From assembly GCF_019430905.1 (NCBI RefSeq), contig NZ_JAHYCA010000003.1:620001-684000 (forward strand): a stretch of 64,000 nucleotides of DNA. The letters are read 5' to 3'. The notes under the pieces were generated by a model. The model saw only the letters and a program-made list of their open reading frames with translations. It was not told the DNA's origin and did no database searches. Source of the DNA: Billgrantia antri. GTDB taxonomy: Bacteria; Pseudomonadota; Gammaproteobacteria; Pseudomonadales; Halomonadaceae. The position numbers and the translations under genes were made by a program. Positions 17,087-26,600 of the stretch are shown here, in pieces; position 1 is the stretch's first letter, and every line of letters starts with the position of its first letter.

Positions 17087-17913
17087 GGCTCGCCCCTCTT
17101 ATCCACACTCTTGTCGACCCTCTCATCGCTGGGTGCGGTGCCGGCAAAGGGCGACGATGCCGACTGCGGCCGAAAGCGACGGTCATAGCCGACTGAATAG
17201 AGACAGCTCTCGGCAAAATCCTCGCTCTCCAGCACCGGCCCCACCAGGATCAGTGCCGTGCGCTGCAGGGCGTCATCGACCAGGGCTTCCACCGTCGCCA
17301 GGCGCCCCCGCACCACCCGCTCGTCGGGCCAGCTGGCCCGCCAGACGATGGCTACCGGGCACTCGGCACCGTAGTAGGGCAGCAGCTCGGCGACGACCTG
17401 GGACAGGTTATGAATGGAGAGGTGGATCGCCAGGGTGGTGCCGCTGCCGGCGAAATTGGCCAGGGTCTCGCCGTCCGGCATGGCGCTGGCCCGTCCCGGG
17501 GTGCGGGTCAGTACCAGCGACTGCGCCACGCCCGGCAGGGTCAGCTCTTGGCCCAGGCTGGCGGCGGCCGCAGCGAAGGCCGGCACCCCCGGGGTTATGG
17601 TGTAGGGAATCGCTAGCTCGCGCAGCCGGCGCAGCTGCTCGCCCAGGGCCGACCATATCGACAGGTCACCGGAGTGCAGCCGGGCCACATCCAGGCCCGC
17701 GGCATGGGCGGCGCGCATCTCGGCGACGATCTCGTCGAGGGAGAGCGGCGCTGTATTGACGATACGGGCGCCCTCCGGGCAGTGGGCCAGGATCTGCTCG
17801 GGCACCAGCGAGCCCGCGTAGAGGCATACGGGGCAGGCCGCGATGAGATCGCGCCCGCGCAGCGTCAGCAGATCCGGCGCACCTGGGCCGGCACCGATGA
17901 AGTGTATGGTCAT
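17083..17913 (-). CDS. cobM: Precorrin-4 C11-methyltransferase
   Basis: SAM-dependent methylation of precorrin-4 at C11 to give precorrin-5. 276 residues: [20 protein letters not shown] at the N terminus, [13 protein letters not shown], and [17 protein letters not shown], all typical of CobM/CbiF. The last ~25 residues ([21 protein letters not shown]) form a charged tail beyond the methylase fold. Start and stop overlap cobE and cobF by ATGA, so translation is coupled. Confidence 0.95.
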   Translation of the reverse strand: MTIHFIGAGPGAPDLLTLRGRDLIAACPVCLYAGSLVPEQILAHCPEGARIVNTAPLSLDEIVAEMRAAHAAGLDVARLHSGDLSIWSALGEQLRRLRELAIPYTITPGVPAFAAAAASLGQELTLPGVAQSLVLTRTPGRASAMPDGETLANFAGSGTTLAIHLSIHNLSQVVAELLPYYGAECPVAIVWRASWPDERVVRGRLATVEALVDDALQRTALILVGPVLESEDFAESCLYSVGYDRRFRPQSASSPFAGTAPSDERVDKSVDKRGEP

Positions 17914-18296
17914 GAGAAAACTCCTCTTGACAGCGCTGCGGTGGCCATGCGATCCGCCGAGACCAGCCGGGGCTCGAGCAGGCTTGCCCCCGGCCCCGCC
18001 GCCAGCAGGGCGACTGCCTCGGCAACGCTACCCGTGCCCCGGGCCTTCAGGCTATGGCATGAGTACGTGAGAGTAACGACCGATGGCAGCGCCTCGTCGT
18101 CCACGGCGATCACCTCAATCCCCCGCACGCCGCCCAGCGCCTGCGCCAGCGCCTGCTTGGATGCTGCCGCCGCCAGGCGGTCGACGGGGCCATAACGGGC
18201 CTCCAGCTGCGCCAACAGATCGGCAAGCGAGGCCAGCGGTGCCGCACGGCGAAAGCCGAAGCCGACCACGCGCATGGCGTCCGGCGGCGCTCTCAT
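17910..18296 (-). CDS. cobE: CobE / CbiG C-terminal domain protein
   Basis: 128-residue protein of the CbiG C-terminal family. CobE occurs in aerobic cobalamin operons and has been proposed to act around the CobM step; its exact role is not settled. Visible features are [15 protein letters not shown] at the N terminus and a central [13 protein letters not shown] segment typical of the CbiG C-terminal domain. The ATG at 18296 is preferred because it overlaps the cobL stop as ATGA; a longer frame starts at 18311. Downstream it overlaps cobM by ATGA. Confidence 0.85.
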   Translation of the reverse strand: MRAPPDAMRVVGFGFRRAAPLASLADLLAQLEARYGPVDRLAAAASKQALAQALGGVRGIEVIAVDDEALPSVVTLTYSCHSLKARGTGSVAEAVALLAAGPGASLLEPRLVSADRMATAALSRGVFS

Positions 18297-19516
18297 CGGG
18301 TCACCCGCCACTGCACGATGGGGTAGCTAGCCTTCCAGCCGCGACGGTTGCCGAGGGGCGCGGCGCTGGCCAGCTCGATGCGCAGCAGCTCGCCGCCGGC
18401 CCGCCGCTGCCACTCGCTCAGCAGGGCCTCGGACTCCAGGGTTACCGCATTGGCCACCAGCCGCACCCCGGGCGGCAGGCGTTGCCACAGCGCCTCCAGC
18501 AAGGCTTCTGATAGTCCGCCCCCGATAAAGACCGCATCCGGCGGCGGCAGGTCTCCCTGTGCCTGATTCTCCAGAACGTCGAGGGCATCGCCTTCCACCA
18601 CCTCGAGCCAGTCGACACCGAGGTTGTCGGCATTGCGCCGCGCCCGCACTGCACGCTCAGCGTGGCACTCGAAGGCCACCGCCTTGTTCTCTGGATGAAC
18701 CAGCAGCCACTCGATGGCGATCGAGCCCGACCCCGCACCGATATCCCACAGCCGCTCCCCCGCCCTCGGGGCCAGGGCGGACAGGGTCATGGCGCGCACG
18801 GCCTGCTTGGTGAGCTGGCCATCGTGCTCGAACAGCGCGTCCGGCAGGCCGGGCGTGAGCGGCAATGCCGGGCCCTCTCCAGCGACTTCCAGTCCCACCG
18901 CCACCGGGTGGGCGATATCGCTAGGCAGGCCGGCGCCGGCCCGCACGGAGCGAATGCACTCGTCTTCTCCCCCCAGCGCTTCCAGCAGGTGCAGCCGCGA
19001 CGCGCCGAATCCGAGTTGTGCCAACAGGTCGGCCAATTCATGGACGGCGTCCCCGTCCCGCAGCAGTACCAATACGTGTCGGTTCTGCTGCAGGTAGGGC
19101 CGGATGCGCGTCAGCGGCTTGGCGTGCAGACCGAGACAGGTACACGCCTCCAGCGACCAGCCCAGGCGCGATGCCGCCAGACTGAAAGTGGAAGGCGTTG
19201 GCAGCGCCCGCCACTCCGCGGCGGGCAGATGGCGCGCCAGCGTGGCTCCAGCACCGAACCAGAAGGGATCGCCGGAGACCAGCATGACCACCCGCCGGCC
19301 CCGCTCGGCCAGCAGTCGAGGAATGCCCTCGACGAAGGGCACCGGCCACTCCCGCACCTCGGCGGCCAGCGGCGGCAACAGGCGCAGATGGCGCCGCGCG
19401 CCGAACACCAGCTCGGCGGCCTCGAGTGCCTGACGGCTTGCCGCGGTCAGCCCTTCTGTGCCACCTTCCCCCCAGCCAAGCAGGGTCAGCCAGGGAGCGT
19501 CGTCAAGGTCCGTCAT
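18293..19516 (-). CDS. cobL: Precorrin-6Y C5,15-methyltransferase (decarboxylating), CbiE-CbiT fusion
   Basis: Bifunctional SAM enzyme that methylates C5 and C15 and decarboxylates C12 of precorrin-6B to precorrin-8X. 407 residues: a CbiE methylase domain (about 1-205; LVSGDPFWFGAGATL, PTPSTFSLAASRLGW) and a CbiT domain (about 230-407; TKQAVRAMTLSALAPRAG, DIGAGSGSIAIEW). Its start codon abuts that of cobK on the opposite strand (CATATG), so each gene's ribosome binding site lies inside or against the other gene. It overlaps cobE downstream by ATGA. Confidence 0.95.
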   Translation of the reverse strand: MTDLDDAPWLTLLGWGEGGTEGLTAASRQALEAAELVFGARRHLRLLPPLAAEVREWPVPFVEGIPRLLAERGRRVVMLVSGDPFWFGAGATLARHLPAAEWRALPTPSTFSLAASRLGWSLEACTCLGLHAKPLTRIRPYLQQNRHVLVLLRDGDAVHELADLLAQLGFGASRLHLLEALGGEDECIRSVRAGAGLPSDIAHPVAVGLEVAGEGPALPLTPGLPDALFEHDGQLTKQAVRAMTLSALAPRAGERLWDIGAGSGSIAIEWLLVHPENKAVAFECHAERAVRARRNADNLGVDWLEVVEGDALDVLENQAQGDLPPPDAVFIGGGLSEALLEALWQRLPPGVRLVANAVTLESEALLSEWQRRAGGELLRIELASAAPLGNRRGWKASYPIVQWRVTR

Positions 19517-20311
19517 ATGAAAATCCTGATTCTAGGGGGAACCACTGAAGCCAGCGCCCTGGCGGCTGCCTTGGCTGAACTCTCGATTCCGGCCCTGTTC
19601 AGCTACGCCGGCCGGGTCCAGCAGCCCAAGCCACAGCCGCTGCCCACCCGGATCGGCGGGTTCGGCGGCGTGGCGGGCCTGGCCGCCTTCCTGACGGAGC
19701 AGCGCATCACCCATCTGGTCGATGCCACCCACCCCTTCGCCGAGCAGATGAGCCGCAACGCCGTAACCGCGGCAAGCCACAGCGGCATCCCGCTGATTGC
19801 CCTGACCCGCTCGCCCTGGGTGCCCCAGGCCGGGGACCGCTGGGAACCGGTCGCCAGCGTCGAAGCGGCGGTGAGCGCCCTGGCCGGTCCGCCCCAGCGC
19901 ATCCTGCTGGCCATCGGCCGCCAGCAGCTCGCCGCCTTCGCGGCCCAGCCCCAGCACCACTATCTGCTGCGCCTGGTCGAAGCCCCCGAGGCACCGCCGC
20001 CCCTGCCCCGCCACCACCTCGTCCTCGACCGCGGCCCCTTCACGCTGGATGGCGACCTGGCACTGCTGCGTGAGCACGGCATCCAGCGCGTCGTGTGCAA
20101 GAACGCCGGCGGAGCAGGCGCCATCGCCAAGCTCGACGCCGCCCGCCGGCTGGACCTGACGGTGGTGATGATCGAGCGGCCGGTGTCGCCGCCCCGCCAC
20201 GAGGTGCACTCGGTCGATGCGGTGTTGGCCTGGCTGCATCACGGCTCGGCTCCTGAGTCAGACTCCGAGTCGGCCCTTGAGTCAGACCCCAGGGCCGAGC
20301 GCGGGGTGTAG
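19517..20311 (+). CDS. cobK: Precorrin-6A reductase, antisense within the cob operon
   Basis: NADPH-dependent reduction of precorrin-6A to precorrin-6B. 264 residues: MKILILGGTTEASALA, THLVDATHPFAEQMSRNA, LLAIGRQQLAAF, ICKNAGG-like VCKNAGGAGAIAKL. It is the only cob gene here on the plus strand, wedged between cobL and cobJ. The ATG at 19517 lies directly beside the cobL start, with AAGG about 9 bases upstream; the longer frame is only the antisense shadow of cobL. The last 73 bases overlap the end of cobJ tail to tail, encoding a Ser/Glu/Asp-rich tail. Its promoter must lie inside the cobL coding region. Confidence 0.94.
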   Translation: MKILILGGTTEASALAAALAELSIPALFSYAGRVQQPKPQPLPTRIGGFGGVAGLAAFLTEQRITHLVDATHPFAEQMSRNAVTAASHSGIPLIALTRSPWVPQAGDRWEPVASVEAAVSALAGPPQRILLAIGRQQLAAFAAQPQHHYLLRLVEAPEAPPPLPRHHLVLDRGPFTLDGDLALLREHGIQRVVCKNAGGAGAIAKLDAARRLDLTVVMIERPVSPPRHEVHSVDAVLAWLHHGSAPESDSESALESDPRAERGV

Positions 20312-21057
20312 ACCCACGGAACGCCTTCACGCCGGATCAGCCGCGTCTGGCTGGAGCCCACCATCACCAGGGTGCGCATATCGGCCATCTCCGCCGTGGC
20401 CTCGCCCAGCGTGGTGACCGTCAGTTGCTCTTCCGACGTGGAGACGGCCCGGGCGAACATGATCGGGCGCTCCGCCCCGCAGGCTTCGCGCAGCACCTCG
20501 AGGGTGCGGACGAAGCCTTCCGGCCGGGCGCGGGAGCGTGGGTTGTAGAAGGCCATGGCGAAATCGGCCTCGGCGGCCAGCCGCAGGCGCCGTTCGATCA
20601 ACGCCCAGGGCTTGAGGTTGTCGGAGAGGTTGACGCAGCAGAAGTCGTGGCCCAGTGGCGCCCCCAGACGTGCACTGGCGGCCAGCATGGCGGAGATGCC
20701 CGGCAGCACCTGGATGTCCAGCTCGCGCCATTGTGCCTCGCCGGCCTCGAGCGCCTCGAACAGCGCCGCGGCCATGGCGAAGACCCCGGGGTCCCCCGAG
20801 GAGACCACCACCACCCGCCGCCCTTCGGCGGCCAGCCGCAGCGCCTGCTCTGCGCGGCGGATCTCCTCGCGGTTGTCCGAGCCATGGCGCGTGAGCCCTG
20901 GCCTCGGCGCCACCCGTTCGACGTAGGGCACGTAGCCCACCACGTCAGTGGCCTCGCTCAGGACGGCGGCGACTTCCGGGGTGATCAGCGCAGCATCGCC
21001 CGGACCGAGTCCGACCACTTTCAGCCACCCTTCCTTCACCCACTCAGGATCTCTCAT
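20239..21057 (-). CDS. cobJ: Precorrin-3B C17-methyltransferase
   Basis: SAM-dependent C17 methylation with ring contraction, precorrin-3B to precorrin-4. 272 residues: VVGLGPGDAALITPEV, VVSSGDPGVFAMAAA, and FYNPRSRARPEG. The family motif region ends near VPWVYTPR; the remaining ~22 residues (ALGSDSRADSESDSGAEP) are a low-complexity tail encoded antisense to the end of cobK. The start overlaps the cobI stop by ATGA. Confidence 0.95.
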   Translation of the reverse strand: MRDPEWVKEGWLKVVGLGPGDAALITPEVAAVLSEATDVVGYVPYVERVAPRPGLTRHGSDNREEIRRAEQALRLAAEGRRVVVVSSGDPGVFAMAAALFEALEAGEAQWRELDIQVLPGISAMLAASARLGAPLGHDFCCVNLSDNLKPWALIERRLRLAAEADFAMAFYNPRSRARPEGFVRTLEVLREACGAERPIMFARAVSTSEEQLTVTTLGEATAEMADMRTLVMVGSSQTRLIRREGVPWVYTPRSALGSDSRADSESDSGAEP

Positions 21058-21794
21058 GGCCGCCTCCCGTTGCCATGGATCACCACGATGGAGAAGTAGG
21101 GCACGCTGTCGCCGACCTCGCGGAACGGTCGTATCCGCTGCTGCGGCATGGCGGCGTACTCGATCAGCCAGGCTTCCCGCTCCCGGCCGGCCTCGGTCAG
21201 CGCGCGCTGGAGCTTGGCCAGGTTGCGACCGATCTTCATCACCACCAGGGCATCGGTCCGCGCGATGTGCTCGACCAGCGTCGCTTCGGGCAGGGTACCC
21301 ATCAGCACGGTCATGATGTCGTCGCCCCAGGTCACCGGCTGCCCGGTGGCGGTCCAGGCGGCGGACATGCCGGTGATGCCGGGCACCACTGCCACCGGCA
21401 CCCGCCCCTGCAGGCGGGTATAGAGGTGCATGAAGGAGCCGTAGAAGAACGGATCGCCCTCACACAGCACCACCGCATCACACCCGGCTTCGGCGATCTC
21501 GCGGAGCTGAGCGACGCTGTTCTCGTAGAAGGCCGCCAGCAGTTCGTTGTAGAGCGGGTCGTCGAACGGGATCTCGGTGGTGACCGGATACTCCAGCGCG
21601 ATCTCGATCGCGTCGGGCGCCAGCAGGCCCTCGACGATGCTGCGAGCATGGCCGCGACGTCCCTTCTTGCGGAAGTAGACGACGTGGCTGGCCCCGCGAA
21701 TCAGCCGGTCGGCGCGCACGCTCATCAGGTCCTGGCTGCCGGGGCCGAGGCCGACGCCATGGATGGTGCCCGGTGTGATGGATGCTTGGCTCAT
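21054..21794 (-). CDS. cobI: Precorrin-2 C20-methyltransferase
   Basis: SAM-dependent methylation of precorrin-2 to precorrin-3A, the first committed corrin-specific step in this cluster. 246 residues: GVGLGPGSQDLMSVRADRLI, VLCEGDPFFYGSFMHLYTRL and VVPGITGMSAAW. The start ATG at 21794 overlaps the cobH stop by ATGA; the much longer open frame upstream is an alternate frame of cobH. Ends by ATGA overlap with cobJ. Confidence 0.95.
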   Translation of the reverse strand: MSQASITPGTIHGVGLGPGSQDLMSVRADRLIRGASHVVYFRKKGRRGHARSIVEGLLAPDAIEIALEYPVTTEIPFDDPLYNELLAAFYENSVAQLREIAEAGCDAVVLCEGDPFFYGSFMHLYTRLQGRVPVAVVPGITGMSAAWTATGQPVTWGDDIMTVLMGTLPEATLVEHIARTDALVVMKIGRNLAKLQRALTEAGREREAWLIEYAAMPQQRIRPFREVGDSVPYFSIVVIHGNGRRP

Positions 21795-22420
21795 TCGCTG
21801 CGATCCGCCATGGCATTGAGGGCGGCCACCGTCACCGCGCTGCCGCCGAGGCGCCCCTCGACGATCACGCAAGGGGCCACGGCGCTTTCCCAAAGAGCCT
21901 GCTTGGATTCGGCGGCCCCCACGAAGCCCACCGGGCAGCCGATGATCGCTGCCGGACGCGGGCACGCTGGATCTTCCAGCATGTTGAGCAGGTGGAACAG
22001 CGCGGTGGGCGCGTTGCCAATCGCCACCACCGCCCCGTCGAGATGGGGCCGCCACAGCTCCAGCGCCGCCGCCGAGCGGGTGGTGGCCAGCTCCCGGGCC
22101 AGTTCGGGCACGCACTCGTCGTGCAGGGTGCAGATGACGGTGTTGTCCGCCGGCAGGCGCTTGCGGGTGATGCCCTCGGAGACCATGCGCGCATCGCACA
22201 GGATGGGAGCGCCCTGCTCCAACGCCGTGCGGGCCCGGTTCACCGCATCGCCGCGGAAATGGATATGCGCGGCGAGCTCCACCAGCCCGGCGGCATGGAT
22301 CATGCGCACCGCCACCGGCTCCTCCTCCGGCGCGAAGCGCGCCAACTCGGCCTCGCGCCGGATGATGGAAAAGGACTCCCGGTAGATGGCCGGGCCGTCC
22401 GTTTCATAGACGTAAGGCAT
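21791..22420 (-). CDS. cobH: Precorrin-8X methylmutase
   Basis: Moves the C11 methyl group to C12, precorrin-8X to hydrogenobyrinate. 209 residues, the usual family length. The catalytic histidine is visible in VRMIHAAGLVE (His42, equivalent to His43 of Pseudomonas denitrificans CobH). Other conserved segments are CDARMVSEGI and IIGCPVGFVGAAESK. It overlaps the end of cobG by 17 bases and cobI by ATGA. Confidence 0.96.
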   Translation of the reverse strand: MPYVYETDGPAIYRESFSIIRREAELARFAPEEEPVAVRMIHAAGLVELAAHIHFRGDAVNRARTALEQGAPILCDARMVSEGITRKRLPADNTVICTLHDECVPELARELATTRSAAALELWRPHLDGAVVAIGNAPTALFHLLNMLEDPACPRPAAIIGCPVGFVGAAESKQALWESAVAPCVIVEGRLGGSAVTVAALNAMADRSE

Positions 22421-23645
22421 CGCGATTCTTCTCTAGGTGTTCGATAACATCGGATTCATCCAGGCCGGTGGCCACCGGCGTCCCATCGGCGCGACCGCCG
22501 ACGATCAGGTCGAAGCGCCCCTCCCGGCCGGTCAGGCAGAGGTCCGTCGGCGCCTGGCAGGCGCAGCCCTTGACGCAGCCGGACAGGTGCATGCTCCCCG
22601 CTACCTGTCCGTTCAGCCGTTCGGCCAACTCCTGGGCCAGCCCCAGGGTCGCCACGCTGGCCTGCTCGCAGTAGGGCGCGCCCGGGCAGGCCTGCATGGC
22701 CAGGCGCGGATCGCTCTCGCTCTCCAGCAGCCCCGGCGGCGAAGGCGCCCCGACGGGAAAGCCCTCGATCAGCAGCCGCCGCCAAGGGGTGACCCGCACA
22801 CCGCTGATCGAATCCGCGGCGACCGCGGCCCGCAGCATCGCCGCCGGTGCCCGGCCGAACGGCAGGCCCAGCGCGCGGCCCCAGGCGTGCTGGCCCAGGG
22901 CCGGCCCGGGGCCGGCGGCAGCGGGCCGCTGCGTGGCAGGCGCCCAAGGCGGCAGCGGCGCCAGGTGCCGACGCATGCGTCCGGCATCGAACCCACCGCT
23001 GTCGACGAACCAGTGCAGCAGCCTTATCAGCAGCTCGACGGCGGCCGCGGGCGAGTCCACCGGGGTGCCCTTTTCCCGCCCGTCGGCACGGACTAATAAG
23101 GCGCCCGAAGACTGCGCCGACAAGGCGCCCGAAGCCCGCGCCGGCAAGCCCCCTTCCACCGAGCGCTCAATACGGAAATCCGCCGAGACTTCGCCCAGCA
23201 GCGGCGCGGCGCCGGCATCGATGGCCACGCCCATCTTGGCCGGCAGTGCCGGCAGCGCATCGAGCCGGGCTTCCAAGCGTTGCGCCACCTCATGGGTGAC
23301 GTCGCCCGGCTGCCAGTCGGGCGCCAGCAGCAGCGGCAGCCGACGCTCGTCCTGCGGGTCCGCCGCCACCAGGCCGTGCTCGACCAGAAAGGCCATCAGC
23401 CCGGGCCAGTTGGCGTCGGACACGCCACGCAGCTGCAGGTTGGCCCGATTGGTGAGTTCGATCAGGCCACTGCCGAAGGTCTCGGCCGCCTCGCACAGGG
23501 CCAGTATCTGCTGCCGGCTGAGCCGCCCCAGTGGGGGGCGCACGCGCACCAGCAACCCATCGCCGGAGGCCATGGGGCGCCAGGCGCCGGGACACCAGCC
23601 CTTGATGCGCGGCGCGCTCGCCGGCTCATTCGCCCGATTCGTCAT
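22404..23645 (-). CDS. cobG: Precorrin-3B synthase
   Basis: Iron-sulfur mono-oxygenase that hydroxylates C20 of precorrin-3A and forms the gamma-lactone, using O2. 413 residues of the nitrite/sulfite reductase-like fold. The [4Fe-4S]/siroheme-type cysteines are visible near the C terminus: ACPGAPYC and SGCVKGCAC. The ELTNRANLQLRGV segment near the N terminus is the usual ferredoxin-like half-domain motif. The ATG at 23645 overlaps the cobN stop by ATGA. It implies aerobic B12 synthesis. Confidence 0.93.
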   Translation of the reverse strand: MTNRANEPASAPRIKGWCPGAWRPMASGDGLLVRVRPPLGRLSRQQILALCEAAETFGSGLIELTNRANLQLRGVSDANWPGLMAFLVEHGLVAADPQDERRLPLLLAPDWQPGDVTHEVAQRLEARLDALPALPAKMGVAIDAGAAPLLGEVSADFRIERSVEGGLPARASGALSAQSSGALLVRADGREKGTPVDSPAAAVELLIRLLHWFVDSGGFDAGRMRRHLAPLPPWAPATQRPAAAGPGPALGQHAWGRALGLPFGRAPAAMLRAAVAADSISGVRVTPWRRLLIEGFPVGAPSPPGLLESESDPRLAMQACPGAPYCEQASVATLGLAQELAERLNGQVAGSMHLSGCVKGCACQAPTDLCLTGREGRFDLIVGGRADGTPVATGLDESDVIEHLEKNRDALRL

Positions 23646-26600
23646 GGCGCCGCCACCTCCCGGGTTTCGTCGATCTCCAGCAGCAGGTCCTGCAGGGCCG
23701 GGCCCTGTTCGCCGGGCTCCCGCCACAGGCCGCGCTGGATGGCTTCGAGCAGGCGTTCGGCCATCTCCTCCATGGCCGCCGGATTGTGCTCGCACAGGAA
23801 TGCCTGGTTCTCGCCATCCAGCACCAGCGCCTGGCTGACCTGGGCATACTGGTAGTCGGCCACCAGATCGGTAGTGGCATCGTAGGCGAACAGGTAGTCC
23901 ACCGTCGCCGCCATCTCCGCGGCGCCCTTGTAGCCGTGTTCGCGCATGGCCTCGATCCACTTGGGGTTGAGCACCCGGGAGCGGATCACTCGGGCCAGCT
24001 CCTGCTCGAGGCTACGCATGCGCGGCCGAGCCGGATTTGCGTGGTCGGCGTGATAGATACTCGGCGCCTGGCCGCTGAGCGTGCGGCTGGCGTTGGCCAT
24101 GCCGCCCTGGAAGGCGTAGTAACCGTTGGAGTCGAGGATGTCGTGCTCGCGGTTGTCCTGGTTGTGCATCACCACCTCCAGTCCTTCGAGCTGGTGCTCG
24201 AAGGCCGCCCGGGCCGCCACCCCCGAGTCGGGGAACTGGCCGTAGGCGTAGGCCCCGCTCGCCAGGTAGGCCTCGGCCAGATCATCGGCGTGCCGCCAGG
24301 CGCGCTCGTCGAGCAGCCGGTTGAGGCCGGTGCCGTACTCGCCGGGCCGGCTGCCGAAGACCCGGTAGCCGGCCTCCCGCTCCGCCTGCACCGGGGATCG
24401 GCCCAGCGCTTCGAGCTCCTGCCGGCGCGCCACGACCGCCGCACGGATGGTGTTGGCCTCCCCCGGCTCCTGGTATTCGGCCACCGCCCGTACCGCCCGG
24501 TCGAACAGGCGAATGACGTTGGCGAAGGCATCACGGAAGAAGCCGGAGACCCGCAGAGTGACGTCCACCCGCGGCCGCCCCAACAGCATGGCGGGAATCA
24601 CCTCGATGTCGATCACCCGCCGCGAGCCCAGCGACCACACCGGCCGCACGCCCATCAGGGCGAAGGCCTGGGCGATGTCGTCGCCGCCGGTGCGCATGGT
24701 GGCGGTACCCCAGATCGATAGGCCCAGCCGCCGCGGATAGTCGCCGTGATCCTGCAAATAGCGCTCGACGAAGGCCTGGGCAGATTTTTCGCCCAGCGAC
24801 CAGGCAGCCGGCGACGGAATCGAGCGGTTGTCGACGCTGAAGAAGTTGCGCCCGGTGGGCAGCACGTCCAGGCGCCCGCGACTGGGCGCGCCGCTCGGCC
24901 CGGGCGGGACGAAACGCCCTTCGAGGCCGGCCAGCAGCGACTGGATCTCCATCTCGACGCCGCGCTGCATGGCCGCCCAGAGCCCGCCGCGCACATGGCG
25001 CAGCTGCTCGGCGGTGACCGGATAGTCATGGGCCAGGCTGACCAGACAGCCCTCCTCCACGACGTGCGTCTCCACCAGGCGGTGGGCGAGCCGCTCCAGG
25101 CGCTCGCGGGTATCGGCGGCACTGCGCCAGGGGGCATCGTCCAGCGCGGCCAGCGCGGGAGGCCGCGGTCCGTGCCAGGGCTCGGCCCCGGCCACCAGGG
25201 GGTCGAACGCCGGCGGCAGCCCAAGGTCGGCGGCCAGGTTGTGCAGCAGGCCGCGCTGGGTCGACGTATCGCCCCGTGGCAGCCGCAGGATGGCGACCAA
25301 GGTCCCGGCCAGCTTGTCCCGCGGCGGCAGGCTGCCCAGCACGTGCAGGCCGTGGCGGATCTGCGACTCCTTGATGTCGCACAGGTAGGTGTCCAGCTCG
25401 TTGAGCAGGCGCTCGTCATCCGTCTCCCCGGCCGCTTCCCCGCCTGTTCTGCCCTGCGCCAGCTCGCAGTCGATGCCGGTGTCGCGCAGGTGGGCGAGGA
25501 TGCGCTCGCGCAGCAGGGTCTCGCGTCGCGGGTCCATGCCCAGGGCCTGGTAGTACTCGTCGGCGAGCGCTTCGAGTTCGGCCATGGCGCCGTAGAGTTC
25601 GGCACGGGCCAGCGGCGGCATCAGGTGGTCGACGATCACCGCCTGGCTGCGACGCTTGGCCTGGGCGCCCTCGCCCGGGTCGTTGACGATGAAGGGATAG
25701 AAGTGCGGCAGCGGCCCCAGGGCGACATCCGGCCAGCACTCGGCACAGAGTGCCGCGCTCTTGCCCGGCAGCCACTCCAGGTTGCCGTGCTTGCCGACGT
25801 GGATCAGCGCATCCACCCGGTAGTGCTCGCGCAGCCAGAGATAGAAGGCCAGGTAGCTGTGGGGCGGCACCAGCTCGCTGTCGTGGTAGCTCTGGAGCGG
25901 ATCGTCACCCAGGTCGCGTAGCGGCTGGATGCCGACGAAGGTTTCGCCCAGGCGAATGCCGGCGATCATCAGCCGGCCCTGGCGATGCTTGGGGTCCTCG
26001 CTGGGCGCTCCCCAGCGCTGCCACACCGCCTCTTGAAGGGCTTGCGGCAGGGTCCGGAACCAGGCCAGGTAGTCGTCGAGGGCGATGCTCTGCCAGCAGC
26101 CGCGCTGCTCCAGCCCGCGAGGGTCGTTGGTCACCCCCGCCTGCAGCTGCCGTACCAGGGCATCGCCATCCGCCGGCAGGTCGTCGACCGGATAGCCCGC
26201 CGCCGCCAGGGCGCGCAGGATCGCCAGGGTCGAGGCCGGCGTATCGAGGCCGACGCCGTTGCCGATGCGTCCGTCGCGGTTGGGGTAGTTGGCCAGCACC
26301 AGCGCCAGGCGCTTGTGCCGGTTCGACGTGCGCTGCAGGTCGCTGAAGCGTCGCGCCAGCCGGGCGACAAAGGCGGCGCGCTCTGGGTGCAGGGTGTGGC
26401 GGATCACCGGCAGCTGGCAGAGCTCGCTGTAGTGGGCCTCGCTCTTGAAGCCCACCGCCCGGGTCAGGATGCGGCCGTCCATCTCAGGCAGCACCACTTG
26501 CATGGCCATGTCGCGGCTGCGCAGGCCGCCGGCCTCGGCCTGCCAGTCCTCTTCGGTGCTGCTGGAGAGGATCGCCTGCAATACCACCGGCCGGCCGACG

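Noticed and set aside
20250..20300. Possible short tandem repeat array or CRISPR
   Set aside because: Only two partial repeat copies, inside overlapping cobK/cobJ coding sequence, no spacers.
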